Of a stretch of 20,590 bases of DNA, positions 7,643 through 13,962 are shown one piece after another. Position numbers and translations under genes: made by a program. Under the pieces are notes generated by a model. That model was given only the letters and a program-made list of their open reading frames with translations, was not told the origin of the DNA and searched no databases. Source of the stretch: an uncultured Desulfuromonadales bacterium (GTDB lineage: Bacteria > Desulfobacterota > Desulfuromonadia > Desulfuromonadales > Geopsychrobacteraceae); assembly GCA_947259685.1 (NCBI GenBank), contig CAMYNC010000119.1:1-20590 (forward strand), written 5' to 3'. Numbering within the stretch: position 1 is the stretch's first letter; each line of letters opens with the position of its first letter.

Positions 7643-8263
7643 ATGCAGCATCCTGGAGAAAAACTCCTTGAACAGTTCATGCAGCCACGAGGGATCAGTC
7701 AGAATGGATTAGCCCGCGACCTGCGTGTACCGCCACAGCGGATAAACGAGATCGTCAATGGTCGTCGGTCGATTACCACAGATACTGCCATGCGCTTGGG
7801 CTACTATTTCGGTAACTCGCCGTACTTCTGGCTGGAGCTTCAGAACCGTTTCGACCTGGAGCGCGCCGAAGAGACCGGGCTGGCCACCGAGATCAGTCAG
7901 GAAGTTCTCCGTTTGCCAGAGACACGGCTGCAACGTCACGGTGGTCGCCAGCGCCAGATATCAGATGCATCATTGCAAACGCATCAATTGATTGCTCGCA
8001 AACTGAAGAAGCATCCGCAGTCCGTGCTGGATAAAGCCCGCCGCAATATCCACAAGTGGGGTTGGGATACTGAGCAGCATCCAGCGCCCTACATGACCGC
8101 CTGGCGGCAGTTGCTGGATAAACCGGTGGATCAGATTATTAAAATCATCACCTCTCCAGGCGAGAAGGGCACTCTGTTGCGTTCTACCTCCCCGTTTGAT
8201 GGAGTGCTGACCAAGCTAGAAACACAGCGGGCACTTAAGCTCAATAAAGAGCAGCACTCATGA
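7643..8263 (+). CDS. Composite antitoxin: HigA-like HTH domain plus C-terminal antitoxin domain
   Basis: The start is ATG 7643, which follows GGAGGT by seven bases and gives the usual HigA opening (HPGEKLLEQFM); an in-frame ATG at 7616 lacks a site and overlaps the -10 region. Of 206 residues, about 1-90 form a HigA/VapI-type XRE DNA-binding domain (GISQNGLARDLRVPPQRINEIVNGRR, then FWLELQNRFDLERA). Residues 105-200 (HQLIARKLKKHP, ARRNIHKWG, AWRQLLDKP, LLRSTSPFDGVL) resemble, from memory, the antitoxin domain found with DUF6036-type nucleotidyltransferase toxins. The stop overlaps the downstream start in ATGA. Likely role: represses its own promoter and neutralises the next gene's product. The HigA half normally pairs with a HigB RNase, which is absent, so the two halves seem to come from different toxin-antitoxin families. 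Confidence 0.82.
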   Translation: MQHPGEKLLEQFMQPRGISQNGLARDLRVPPQRINEIVNGRRSITTDTAMRLGYYFGNSPYFWLELQNRFDLERAEETGLATEISQEVLRLPETRLQRHGGRQRQISDASLQTHQLIARKLKKHPQSVLDKARRNIHKWGWDTEQHPAPYMTAWRQLLDKPVDQIIKIITSPGEKGTLLRSTSPFDGVLTKLETQRALKLNKEQHS

Positions 8264-8853
8264 TGCCTTGGGAGCTGGAACATATCTTACGAGCCGCTGG
8301 ATCAAGTACCGGTAGTAAGACTTTTATTGTCATCGGCTCACAGGCGATCATCGGTAACTACCCAAAAGGGACGAATTTCGAAAACCTGCCGAACGAATTT
8401 AAGATGTCACGCGAGGTCGACCTGATCCCGGAACAGGAGGAACTTTGGGAGCTGGTCGAACAGGATTTAGGTGAAAATTCATTGTTTGCCGAGCAGTTTG
8501 GCTACTATGCCGATGGCGTGGAGCGGAACACTGCCGTTCTGCCCACAGGCTGGGAGGATCGCCTGATCCCTTTTAAAACCCCTGACACTGGAGGGGTTAC
8601 AGGTCTCTGTCTGGAGGCTCATGATCTGGTGATCTCCAAGTTGATTGCGGGTCGGATTAAAGATCGGGCCTTCTGTCAGCGGGCCATTGAATTGGGAATG
8701 GTTGCCGAAGAAGTTCTGTTGGAACGGTTGGAACGCACCTATGATGTCGAGCAAGTTGTTATCGATGTGGCCAAATGTCAGGTGCGGGAGTATTGTGAAA
8801 ATCTTCGTCAGGCAGAGGATTTGTTGATGTTGGATGATGATGTGGAAGGTTGA
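8260..8853 (+). CDS. Nucleotidyltransferase-like toxin (DUF6036/MNT-like)
   Basis: 197 residues; ATG 8260 overlaps the antitoxin stop, and a second ATG directly follows, so either may start. The N-terminal half has a minimal nucleotidyltransferase pattern: FIVIGSQAIIGNY at about 23-35, and REVDLIP at about 51-57 in the place of the metal-binding D-x-D strand, though the first acidic position reads Glu. The stretch CLEAHDLVISKLIAGRIKDRAFC is a hallmark of this family, where it usually reads LEPHDLxxSKLxAGRxKD. Related proteins are toxins (AbiEii/MenA-like) that modify tRNA or other targets with nucleotides and are held by a cotranscribed antitoxin. The tight overlap and shared promoter support a toxin-antitoxin pair. 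Function is family knowledge plus context; activity is unproven. Confidence 0.75.
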   Translation: MMPWELEHILRAAGSSTGSKTFIVIGSQAIIGNYPKGTNFENLPNEFKMSREVDLIPEQEELWELVEQDLGENSLFAEQFGYYADGVERNTAVLPTGWEDRLIPFKTPDTGGVTGLCLEAHDLVISKLIAGRIKDRAFCQRAIELGMVAEEVLLERLERTYDVEQVVIDVAKCQVREYCENLRQAEDLLMLDDDVEG

Positions 8854-8887
8854 GATGTCCTTTTTGTCAGAATTTATGGAGGATGAA

Positions 8888-9223
8888 ATGCACCGCGTAA
8901 AATTTATTCTATTACTGACCCTGGTCCTGTTGCTGCTCTGTGGCAGTTGCTTCGCTGGGAACAACAAGACCTATCGCAAAACCCCCAAGCACCAGGTGGA
9001 ACTGTACGTCACCAGTTGGTGTCCCTACTGCAAAAAGGCCGAAGCCTATCTGGACCAGCAAGGGGTGGAGTACCGCAAATACGATATCGAAAAAGATGCT
9101 GAAGCGGCCAAGCGCAAGAGCCAGCTGGACGCGCGCAAAGGAGTTCCCTTTGCCATGATCAACGGCGTCGCTGTCCACGGCTGGTCAGAAGCCTTGTATG
9201 CCAAGGCTTTAAGGAATCGGTAG
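8888..9223 (+). CDS. Exported glutaredoxin-like thiol-disulfide protein
   Basis: The start is ATG 8888, just after GGAGGATGAA; the longer frame back to 8834 adds residues without a site and would bury the signal peptide. The 111-residue product begins with a short basic stretch, a hydrophobic run (residues 6-18) and a possible cleavage site after SCFA, so it is likely exported; a lipoprotein is possible but the lipobox is poor. The mature part is a glutaredoxin fold: CPYC active site at C45-C48, cis-proline P87 in GVPFAM, and a final NGVAVHGWS region as in GrxC/GlrX proteins. It could reduce or isomerise disulfides in the envelope. It is 34 bases from the toxin gene on the same strand, but promoter sharing is uncertain. 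Confidence 0.85.
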   Translation: MHRVKFILLLTLVLLLLCGSCFAGNNKTYRKTPKHQVELYVTSWCPYCKKAEAYLDQQGVEYRKYDIEKDAEAAKRKSQLDARKGVPFAMINGVAVHGWSEALYAKALRNR

Positions 9224-9284
9224 CGATGAAAGCAATTCTCGAAATCAATGGCCGGTGCCATAGAGGCAACATCGAATACACTTT

Positions 9285-9474
9285 CCTAGTTATGCACTTC
9301 AGTCAAGTGAATGAGTCTATACGGCAGACACCGAAAGCCATTCTTACAGGGATGGGCAGGATGTCCAGGATAAATACCCAAATCTAGATCCTGTATATCC
9401 TGCATATCCCTGTGAATACAAATTGGTTTGGATTTTTGTCCAAGGATCCGAACTGGAGCGAAGTGCATAACCAC
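9285..9474. mobile_element. 190-bp MITE-like element with terminal inverted repeats and 9-bp target duplication
   Basis: The insert is flanked by ATACACTTT at 9276-9284 and again at 9475-9483, the sign of a 9-bp target duplication; comparison with the intact GFA copy confirms that this stretch is extra. Near its ends are GTTATGCACTTC (9289-9300) and its exact complement GAAGTGCATAAC (9460-9471). Inside, arms at 9346-9371 and 9388-9413 pair at 22 of 26 positions around a 16-base loop. It codes for nothing, so it would need a transposase supplied elsewhere. Confidence 0.7.
9346..9413. repeat. Long imperfect hairpin inside the MITE-like element
   Basis: Two 26-base arms (9346-9371 and 9388-9413) are complementary at 22 positions. 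They are built from short iterations of an ATCCTG/CAGGAT unit (for example TATCCTGCATATCCCTGT on the right arm). Iterated units of this kind are common in intergenic palindromic repeats. Confidence 0.65.
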
Positions 9475-9656
9475 ATACACTTTTTTCTCACCATTGCCGA
9501 AGACCGAGCGGCCGATCTGCACATGAGTAAAAATGGATTCCCTTGTCGGGACATGTCCGTTGTCAAAGACTGAGCCTTCTGATCCGCTCATTATAGAGCT
9601 GTGTTTGGGAGTAGGATAAATAGATAGGATGAATATGTGCTTAAATATGGTGGAAT

Positions 9657-10271
9657 ATGAGCACCTCAATTGATGTAGACAACAAATCCAAGAGTCTGTA
9701 CACGCAAGCCCGTGACATTCTCGCGGCGACCAAAGGTGCTGCAGCAAAGTCCTTTCTAACCGATCTGCCTCCAGCCCAGACGTTGGAGGTACGCGATGTG
9801 ACAGCATCGGTTCTGCCAATTGTGTCAGCTCTTGGCGATCTCGGCCCTACGGCCCCTGAGACATCAATGCTCGTTGCGGCGGTTCTTGACTCGGCCCAGG
9901 CTCAGGCTTGGGGGCAACCATATGTTGCTGAAGATTTTGGTGCCGATTTCGCTGCGCGGGCGGGTTGGTTCGCCATCGCCGATCGTGCTGGGCCACTCGT
10001 GATGATCGATGGCCTGGTTGAGATCATGTTGCTCGATGCCAATCTCAAATATCCGATGCATAGCCACGCACCTGAAGAACTCTATCTCGTGCTCGCTGGA
10101 GAGGTTTGGTGGGAGGCAGAGGGTGATCCGGAAGCTCCGGCTTGGCGCCGTGCCGGTGAACTGATCCATCATCCACCTCATCGTCGCCACGCATTAACGG
10201 CGGGTGACGCGCCGATTCTGCTACTGGCACTTTGGCGTGGCGGTGGATTCGAGAAACCTGCTATTGGTTGA
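9657..10271 (+). CDS. DddL-like cupin, candidate dimethylsulfoniopropionate (DMSP) lyase
   Basis: 204 residues with a C-terminal single-domain cupin. The first cupin motif fits G(X)5HXH(X)3E(X)6G: metal ligands H135, H137 and E141, then G148; the second has H178 in HHPPHRRHAL. Y143 just after the glutamate is also conserved in cupin DMSP lyases. The combination HSHAPEELYLVLAGEVWWEAEG, RRAGELIHHPP and LLLALWRGG matches my memory of the DddL/DMSP_lyase family, which cleaves DMSP to dimethyl sulfide and acrylate. There are no nearby acrylate-use genes (acuK, acuN) or a DMSP transporter. The start has a GGTGG about 5 bases upstream. It lies between a broken and an intact GFA copy, suggesting it moved in or was carried with a duplication. 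An unrelated cupin function remains possible. Confidence 0.7.
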   Translation: MSTSIDVDNKSKSLYTQARDILAATKGAAAKSFLTDLPPAQTLEVRDVTASVLPIVSALGDLGPTAPETSMLVAAVLDSAQAQAWGQPYVAEDFGADFAARAGWFAIADRAGPLVMIDGLVEIMLLDANLKYPMHSHAPEELYLVLAGEVWWEAEGDPEAPAWRRAGELIHHPPHRRHALTAGDAPILLLALWRGGGFEKPAIG

Positions 10272-10315
10272 GGTAAGCTGGTGAGCAATCCCAAGGCCTT
10301 ACGGAGAGACTAGAG

Positions 10316-10759
10316 ATGAAAGCAATTCACGAAATCACCGGCCGGTGTCATTGCGGCAACATCGAATACACGTTTTTCTCCCCTTTGCCGAAGATCGAAC
10401 TGCCGATCCGCACCTGCGATTGCTCCTTCTGCATCAAACAGGGGGCCTGTTACACCTCGCACCCCAAAGGGCGGCTGCAAGTGCAGATCAAGGACCAGAC
10501 GCAGGTCAAACCCTACCGTTTCGGCACCGAGACCGCCGATGCGATGCTCTGCTCCATCTGTGGGGTCTATCCTCTCATCACCGCCGAACTGAACGGACAG
10601 ACCTACGCCTTGCTCAATGCCAACAGCATCAACGGACTGCATATCGACCACGCCGCCATCCCGCCGGCTCTGCACCTGGAGGACTTTTCTGTTAAAGAGC
10701 GGATTGAGCGGTGGAAAAAGGCCTGGATCGGGAAGGTTGAGATCGACTCTATCCCCTGA
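10316..10759 (+). CDS. GFA / CENP-V-like zinc protein
   Basis: 147 residues of the glutathione-dependent formaldehyde-activating (GFA) fold. The zinc ligands are complete: C11 and C13 in GRCHCG, C34, C36 and C39 in CDCSFC, and C79/C82 in CSICG. Family members are named for spontaneous-looking addition of glutathione to formaldehyde, but for most the substrate is unknown. GGAGAG lies about 10 bases before the ATG, and the DddL-like gene ends 44 bases upstream, so cotranscription is likely. A degraded second copy of its 5' end lies at 9226. The original neighbour may have been the glutaredoxin-like gene, since the broken copy directly follows that gene's stop codon. Confidence 0.88.
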   Translation: MKAIHEITGRCHCGNIEYTFFSPLPKIELPIRTCDCSFCIKQGACYTSHPKGRLQVQIKDQTQVKPYRFGTETADAMLCSICGVYPLITAELNGQTYALLNANSINGLHIDHAAIPPALHLEDFSVKERIERWKKAWIGKVEIDSIP

Positions 10760-10947
10760 ATATCCTGGATGTTTTTAATCCGGGGACATAATCCTGATTT
10801 CCAAAAACAGTATTTTACCCCCTGATTTTTCGTTAAGTGAGCGTTCCCCACCAGGCGCCCTCCCACCCCAAAGATCCATCAAAAGGCAGTTGCGAATTCC
10901 ACTATTGCAGTTAAGCTTTCCTTCTCTTTCAAATAAAGGAGGAAGCC

Positions 10948-11256
10948 ATGCCAATCACTCAGCCCGCTCTGCCTTAGGCCCAAATCGCCCTTGAACCACA
11001 CTTCAGCGCCCGTACCTTCTAGTTTCATTACGGCAAGCACCACAAGGCCTATGTGGATAACACCAACAAGCTGACCGAGAATACCGACCTTGCAGACAAA
11101 GATCTTGAAACCATCATCAGAACCGCGGCCGCAGATTCAGGCAAGAAGGGGCTGTTTAATAACTCTGCCCAGGTCTGGAACCATAGTTTCTTCTGGCAAT
11201 GCATGAAGCCCGGCGGTGGTGGCAAGCCGGATGGCAACCTATTCCCGCAATTCTAA
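10948..11256 (+). pseudogene. Iron superoxide dismutase pseudogene (two internal TAG stops, 3' truncated)
   Basis: A good ribosome site (AAAGGAGGAAG) precedes ATG 10948, and the frame reads as an Fe-SOD N-terminal half: PITQPALP, then [13 protein letters not shown] with the metal-ligand histidine region, [30 protein letters not shown] interrupts it at 10975-10977, where a tyrosine codon is usual, and at 11020-11022, where glutamate is usual. After GKPDGN the similarity ends and a stop follows at 11254, so about 90 C-terminal residues with the remaining metal ligands (DxWEHAY region) are gone. It is clearly inactive. The upstream gap 10760-10947 holds no gene that I recognise. Confidence 0.92.
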
Positions 11257-11274
11257 GAAATAAAGGACTGATTA

Positions 11275-11622
11275 ATGGACTTCGAAACCCTGCGCGCATA
11301 TCTGCTCGCCAAATCGGGCGCAAAAGAGGACTTTCCCTTCGATACGACGACCCTGGTGCTGAAGGTTGCGGGCAAAATGTTCGCCCTGCTGGGGATCGAT
11401 GACGACCCGCTGCGGATCAACCTGAAATGCGATCCGGGCAAAGCGGAGATCCTGCGGGAACAGTATCCGGCGGTACGGCCCGGTTATCATATGAACAAGC
11501 GCCACTGGAATACGGTGGTGCTGGACGGCTCGCTGCCGGAGGAAGAGATCCGGGTGATGATCGATGAATCCTATACGCTGGTGGTTCAAGGACTGCCGAA
11601 AGCCAGGCGCCCTGACAGATGA
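11275..11622 (+). CDS. MmcQ/YjbR family protein
   Basis: 115 residues, full length for this small family (double-wing, CyaY-like fold; often called a DNA-binding protein, but the role is not established). Family marks are the opening FETLRAYLLAKSGAKEDFPF, VAGKMFALLGI, NLKCDP and PGYHMNKRHWNTVVLDG, then a tail beginning at LPEEEIRVMIDESYTLV. AAAGGA lies about 9 bases before ATG 11275. It directly follows the SOD pseudogene. It looks intact. A link to oxidative stress through the SOD remnant would be guesswork. Confidence 0.9.
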   Translation: MDFETLRAYLLAKSGAKEDFPFDTTTLVLKVAGKMFALLGIDDDPLRINLKCDPGKAEILREQYPAVRPGYHMNKRHWNTVVLDGSLPEEEIRVMIDESYTLVVQGLPKARRPDR

Positions 11623-11824
11623 TGTCCTGCTGCGCTGCAGCGGGAGACAATTCCGGGAACAGTATACTTTGCAGAATTTCTACTCAAAAAACTATTCCTT
11701 ATCATATGCGATATATGCCTCTGTCAGTTATGTGATATAAAGCACTTACGTATTCTTGCTGCACTGCTAATCCTGCTCTATGTCAGGGGCTGACCCCACA
11801 TGTTTTTGCATATCTGGGAGAATC
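11623..11824. other. AT-rich gap before the Fic toxin, with a small GGGG-CTGA-CCCC hairpin
   Basis: No gene is seen. The middle (11661-11745) is AT-rich and likely contains the Fic promoter; TTGCAG at 11669 and TATTCC at 11693 are 18 bases apart but far from consensus. GGGGCTGACCCC at 11786-11797 forms a short perfect hairpin just before the ribosome site (GGGAG) and could limit translation. The same core appears at other places in the window. Confidence 0.35.
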
Positions 11825-12460
11825 ATGACTCCAACCGACCGCTACGACACATCTAACCTGACCGAAGACCAATATGAACCTGGTTCCGAAGGAACGGTAT
11901 TAAAGAATCTGCGTGGAATTACCTCACGTGAAGAGATGGAGATCGTTGAAACGGAAGAATTATGGCGAACGCAGGAATATCTGTTGAGTGAAGTCGAGCA
12001 GGATCAGATTTTCACCGTTCTGGATGTCTACGGCATGCATCGAACCTGGCTCGAAACTGTCTATTCATGGGCCGGGAACCCACGCCAAGTGAATGTGAGC
12101 AAAGACGGCTTTACCTTTGCCATGGCGCATACGATCACTGATATGATGGCGGAGTTTGAACAAAAACAGTTGTCTCGTTACACTCCTTGTCGATTTTCCG
12201 ATCGCACCGAAATTGCCATGGCACTGGCCGAGGTGCATGTTGAGCTGATGTTGATCCATCCTTTTCGCGAGGGAAACGGCAGGCTCGGTCGTCTGTTGGC
12301 GACATTAATGGCATTGCAAGCCGGCTTGCCGCCGCTTGATTTCAGCGACTTGTCCGGTGTCCGCAGAGCGGACTATTTTGTTGCGATTCGCGCAGGGATA
12401 GATGTGAATTATGCGCCGATGACGCAGCTTTTCAGCGAAATTATCAAGAAGTCTTTTTGA
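11825..12460 (+). CDS. fic: Class I Fic-domain toxin (AMP transferase)
   Basis: The start is ATG 11825, preceded by GGGAG; a longer frame from 11780 runs through the hairpin and lacks conservation. The 211 residues match class I Fic toxins: LKNLRGITSREEME near 26-39, the target-binding flap (SWAGNPRQVNVSKDGFTF, 81-98), and the active-site loop HPFREGNGRLGR at 145-156 with catalytic H145, anion-hole residues, N151 and R153/R156. Such enzymes transfer AMP from ATP to hydroxyl side chains, for instance on DNA gyrase and topoisomerase IV in FicT toxins. There is no internal S/TxxxE(G/N) inhibitory helix, so a separate antitoxin is needed. No candidate lies upstream; a small ORF with that motif lies on the opposite strand at the 3' end. 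Confidence 0.92.
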   Translation: MTPTDRYDTSNLTEDQYEPGSEGTVLKNLRGITSREEMEIVETEELWRTQEYLLSEVEQDQIFTVLDVYGMHRTWLETVYSWAGNPRQVNVSKDGFTFAMAHTITDMMAEFEQKQLSRYTPCRFSDRTEIAMALAEVHVELMLIHPFREGNGRLGRLLATLMALQAGLPPLDFSDLSGVRRADYFVAIRAGIDVNYAPMTQLFSEIIKKSF

Positions 12461-12671
12461 TGGATTCTTTAAAAAGGGATGCGTGTTTAGTTGAAAATCT
12501 GCGATCAGTAGTGGAGTCACGCTTAACCGTAACGAAACGACCGGTTGAGGTGTTACGTTTGACCCAAACTCCTTCGATAGCCGAAGAACTTTCAATATTA
12601 CGGGTCAAAGAGCGTTCACGCTTCGAACGATCTTTTAGATGACTATTTGTCGTTAACAATGTTTTTTTCAT
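12444..12671 (-). CDS. Putative Fic antitoxin, convergent with the toxin
   Basis: A 75-residue basic protein read on the minus strand; its last 17 bases overlap the toxin's 3' end. Residues 20-35 (RSLTRNIESSSAIEGV) fit the antitoxin pattern of VbhA-type proteins, in which Arg-Asn is followed three residues later by S-x-x-x-E-G: here R24 N25, then S29 to E33-G34. In the family that glutamate blocks ATP gamma-phosphate binding by the Fic arginine. The rest (STGRFVTVKRDS) is unfamiliar. Weak points: no clear ribosome site before the ATG at 12671, the length exceeds VbhA slightly, and class I antitoxins normally lie upstream on the same strand. A plus-strand ORF at the same place (12457-12642) is judged a shadow. 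Confidence 0.5.
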   Translation of the reverse strand: MKKTLLTTNSHLKDRSKRERSLTRNIESSSAIEGVWVKRNTSTGRFVTVKRDSTTDRRFSTKHASLFKESIKKTS

Positions 12672-12737
12672 GCGCTAAGTGTACAACAACCTTCAGCTTT
12701 AGTCAGTAAATTTATCAAACAGAGGTGAGGCATTAAA

Positions 12738-12766
12738 TGACCCCAGCAGTAGGACATGAGGGGTCA
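12738..12766 (+). repeat. 7-bp perfect stem (TGACCCC / GGGGTCA)
   Basis: TGACCCC at 12738-12744 and GGGGTCA at 12760-12766 enclose a 15-base loop. It stands 13 bases before a strong terminator hairpin, so the two may form one structured RNA 3' end. The core GGGGTCA/TGACCCC recurs in the window. Confidence 0.5.
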
Positions 12767-12779
12767 GCCAGTTGACTGA

Positions 12780-12824
12780 GGGCAGGCCACTTATAAAGAA
12801 AGAGGGGTGGCCTGTCCTTTTTTT
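12780..12824 (+). terminator. Rho-independent terminator
   Basis: An 11-bp stem (12780-12790 with 12807-12817, one G-T pair) with a 16-base loop is followed by seven T's at 12818-12824. Direction is plus, so it would end transcription from the Fic gene or a short RNA of the interval 12672-12780. The stem GGCCTGTCC followed by T's also resembles palindromes linked to REP-type transposases. Confidence 0.75.
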
Positions 12825-12891
12825 GTCATCTCATTGTGGTGACGATCTTTTCACCTTTTTCAGGAGAGTCTGAACTCTGCTTCCCCCCCAA

Positions 12892-12990
12892 TCACTTAAA
12901 CGCTTCAAAACAGTCGCTGTAACGCTTAAAATACTTCTGATAAAAATTCTGCGTAATCAGCCGTTCCCGGTAAGCTTTCAGGTTCGGGGG
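12892..12990 (-). pseudogene. C-terminal remnant of an unrecognised protein
   Basis: On the minus strand a frame ending at the TGA complementary to 12892-12894 reads PPNLKAYRERLITQNFYQKY followed by FKRYSDCFEAFK. The composition is that of a real basic, aromatic-rich protein end, as in some transposases. The frame breaks into unlikely sequence upstream of 12990 and soon meets a stop. I cannot name the family. Confidence 0.4.
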
Positions 12991-13040
12991 TCCACGGGCG
13001 CAAGGTGACGTTGCTGGGCTATTGCTTTATGGAGTCGAAG

Positions 13041-13064
13041 GGTGCCTGTCACTTTTTGATTGTC
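13041..13064 (+). repeat. REP-like core GGTGCCTGTCACTTTTTGAT
   Basis: The string GTGCCTGTCAC followed by T's is typical, in my recollection, of short repeats found beside REP-associated tyrosine transposases in Geobacter-like genomes. No transposase gene is present here. Related GCCTGTCC-T7 sequence is found in the terminator at 12780-12824. Confidence 0.45.
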
Positions 13065-13088
13065 TAGTTTTTCTTCTATGGTCGGAAG

Positions 13089-13874
13089 TCAGGTCCCACT
13101 TAAGTTTTGCACCGCCGCCAGTGCCACCCGCACCGCATCCTGCTCTGCCCGCCGTTTGACGGCCAGGTCGACAGATTCGGCAACCAACCGTTCGGCCAAC
13201 ACTGCACAGACACACCCAGCCGCAAAGCCATAGACCAGCCCCATCTTGAACAGGGTCCCGGCCTCCATCTCGTAATTGAGGATCTTCAAATCCCGGTATT
13301 CGTCGGTCACCCCGTGCAGGGCGCGTAGCAGCCGCGGGTTGGCCGAGTCGCTCCGTTCCTGCCCCTCGTAGAAGGTGTCGACACTCGCCGTGACACCAAG
13401 GTGGGCACGGATGCCAAGCCTTTCTGCCGCTTCGGCCAGCGCCACGGTGATGAACGGATCGGCGGCGGCCGGGTATTCGATCGGGGCGATGTCCTGCGCT
13501 GCTCCCTGGCGACAGAGTGCGCTACTTGAGATCACCAGTTCGCAGGCCTTGACCTGCTCGGCGATGCCGCCGCTGGTGCCGACCCGGATGATGCTGCGCA
13601 TGCCGACCGTTACCAGTTCATTGACGACGATCGAGAGGGAGGGGGCCCCCATGCCGCTGGTTGCGGCGACAAACTTGTGGTCGCCCTCGCTTTGGCACAG
13701 GTAGCTGTGCAGGCCGCGGTTCTCGGACAGCGTGGCGAGGCAGGTCACCCCGGCGGTCTCTCTGGCGATGCGCCGGGCCCGCTCCGGGTCACCGCAAAGT
13801 AGAGCGACCGTCGGCGGGGCGCTGCCAAGATCTTCCTGGCCGAAGCCGATATGGTAGAGTTTTTGCTGAATCAT
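13089..13874 (-). CDS. udp: Uridine phosphorylase
   Basis: The start is taken at 13874 because GGAGGG sits eight bases upstream on the minus strand; the longer frame to 13895 would contain that site. The 261-residue PNP/UDP phosphorylase family I protein has the phosphate-binding CGDPERARRI (28-36), IRVGTSGG (96-103), and the ribose/base pocket YEMEAGTLF (201-209), where the glutamate-methionine-glutamate pattern is conserved. It splits uridine with phosphate to uracil and ribose-1-phosphate in pyrimidine salvage. The residues after GATSGMGAP-type strand 71-78 are intact. No other nucleoside gene is nearby, so it appears to be a single-gene unit. No clear terminator follows at its 3' end. Substrate could extend to other pyrimidine nucleosides. 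Confidence 0.92.
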   Translation of the reverse strand: MIQQKLYHIGFGQEDLGSAPPTVALLCGDPERARRIARETAGVTCLATLSENRGLHSYLCQSEGDHKFVAATSGMGAPSLSIVVNELVTVGMRSIIRVGTSGGIAEQVKACELVISSSALCRQGAAQDIAPIEYPAAADPFITVALAEAAERLGIRAHLGVTASVDTFYEGQERSDSANPRLLRALHGVTDEYRDLKILNYEMEAGTLFKMGLVYGFAAGCVCAVLAERLVAESVDLAVKRRAEQDAVRVALAAVQNLSGT

Positions 13875-13962
13875 GGGCCTGCCCTCCGCTTGCATCTGGG
13901 AAGTGTCAATTATGGATATCCACTTTACTCAACTTAAATGGGTAAACCCGAAAAGATTTCAC

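Larger units (their letters stand above)
9226..9530 (+). pseudogene. Broken 5' copy of the GFA-family gene, interrupted by a MITE-like insert
   Basis: The 59 bases from ATG 9226 match the start of the intact gene at 10316 with about six differences. The match stops near 9284, resumes at about 9481 after an insertion, and fades near 9527. Within the first part a zinc-ligand cysteine codon (second C of GRCHCG) has become AGA, and the inserted DNA brings an in-frame stop. Nothing of the rest of the gene remains. Together with the intact copy it brackets the DddL-like gene, which points to a past duplication or cassette insertion. Confidence 0.85.
12672..13088. other. Gap between the Fic antitoxin and uridine phosphorylase
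   Basis: This 417-base stretch contains the hairpin and terminator listed separately, a 12-codon ORF at 12736 (ATG ACC CCA ...) with AGAGGTGAGG upstream, a decayed protein tail on the minus strand (12892-12990), and a REP-like core at 13041-13064. No intact gene is visible. Confidence 0.5.

Noticed and set aside
9226..9387. Short ORF starting at the broken GFA copy as a functional peptide
   Set aside because: Its later part is inserted MITE sequence, and one zinc cysteine is already lost.
10948..11256. TAG read as pyrrolysine in the superoxide dismutase frame
   Set aside because: The two stops replace codons for different amino acids and the protein's C-terminal half is missing, so ordinary decay is simpler.
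12457..12642. Plus-strand 61-residue ORF after the Fic gene
   Set aside because: No ribosome site beyond the overlap and no recognisable motif; the opposite strand has the Fic-antitoxin motif.
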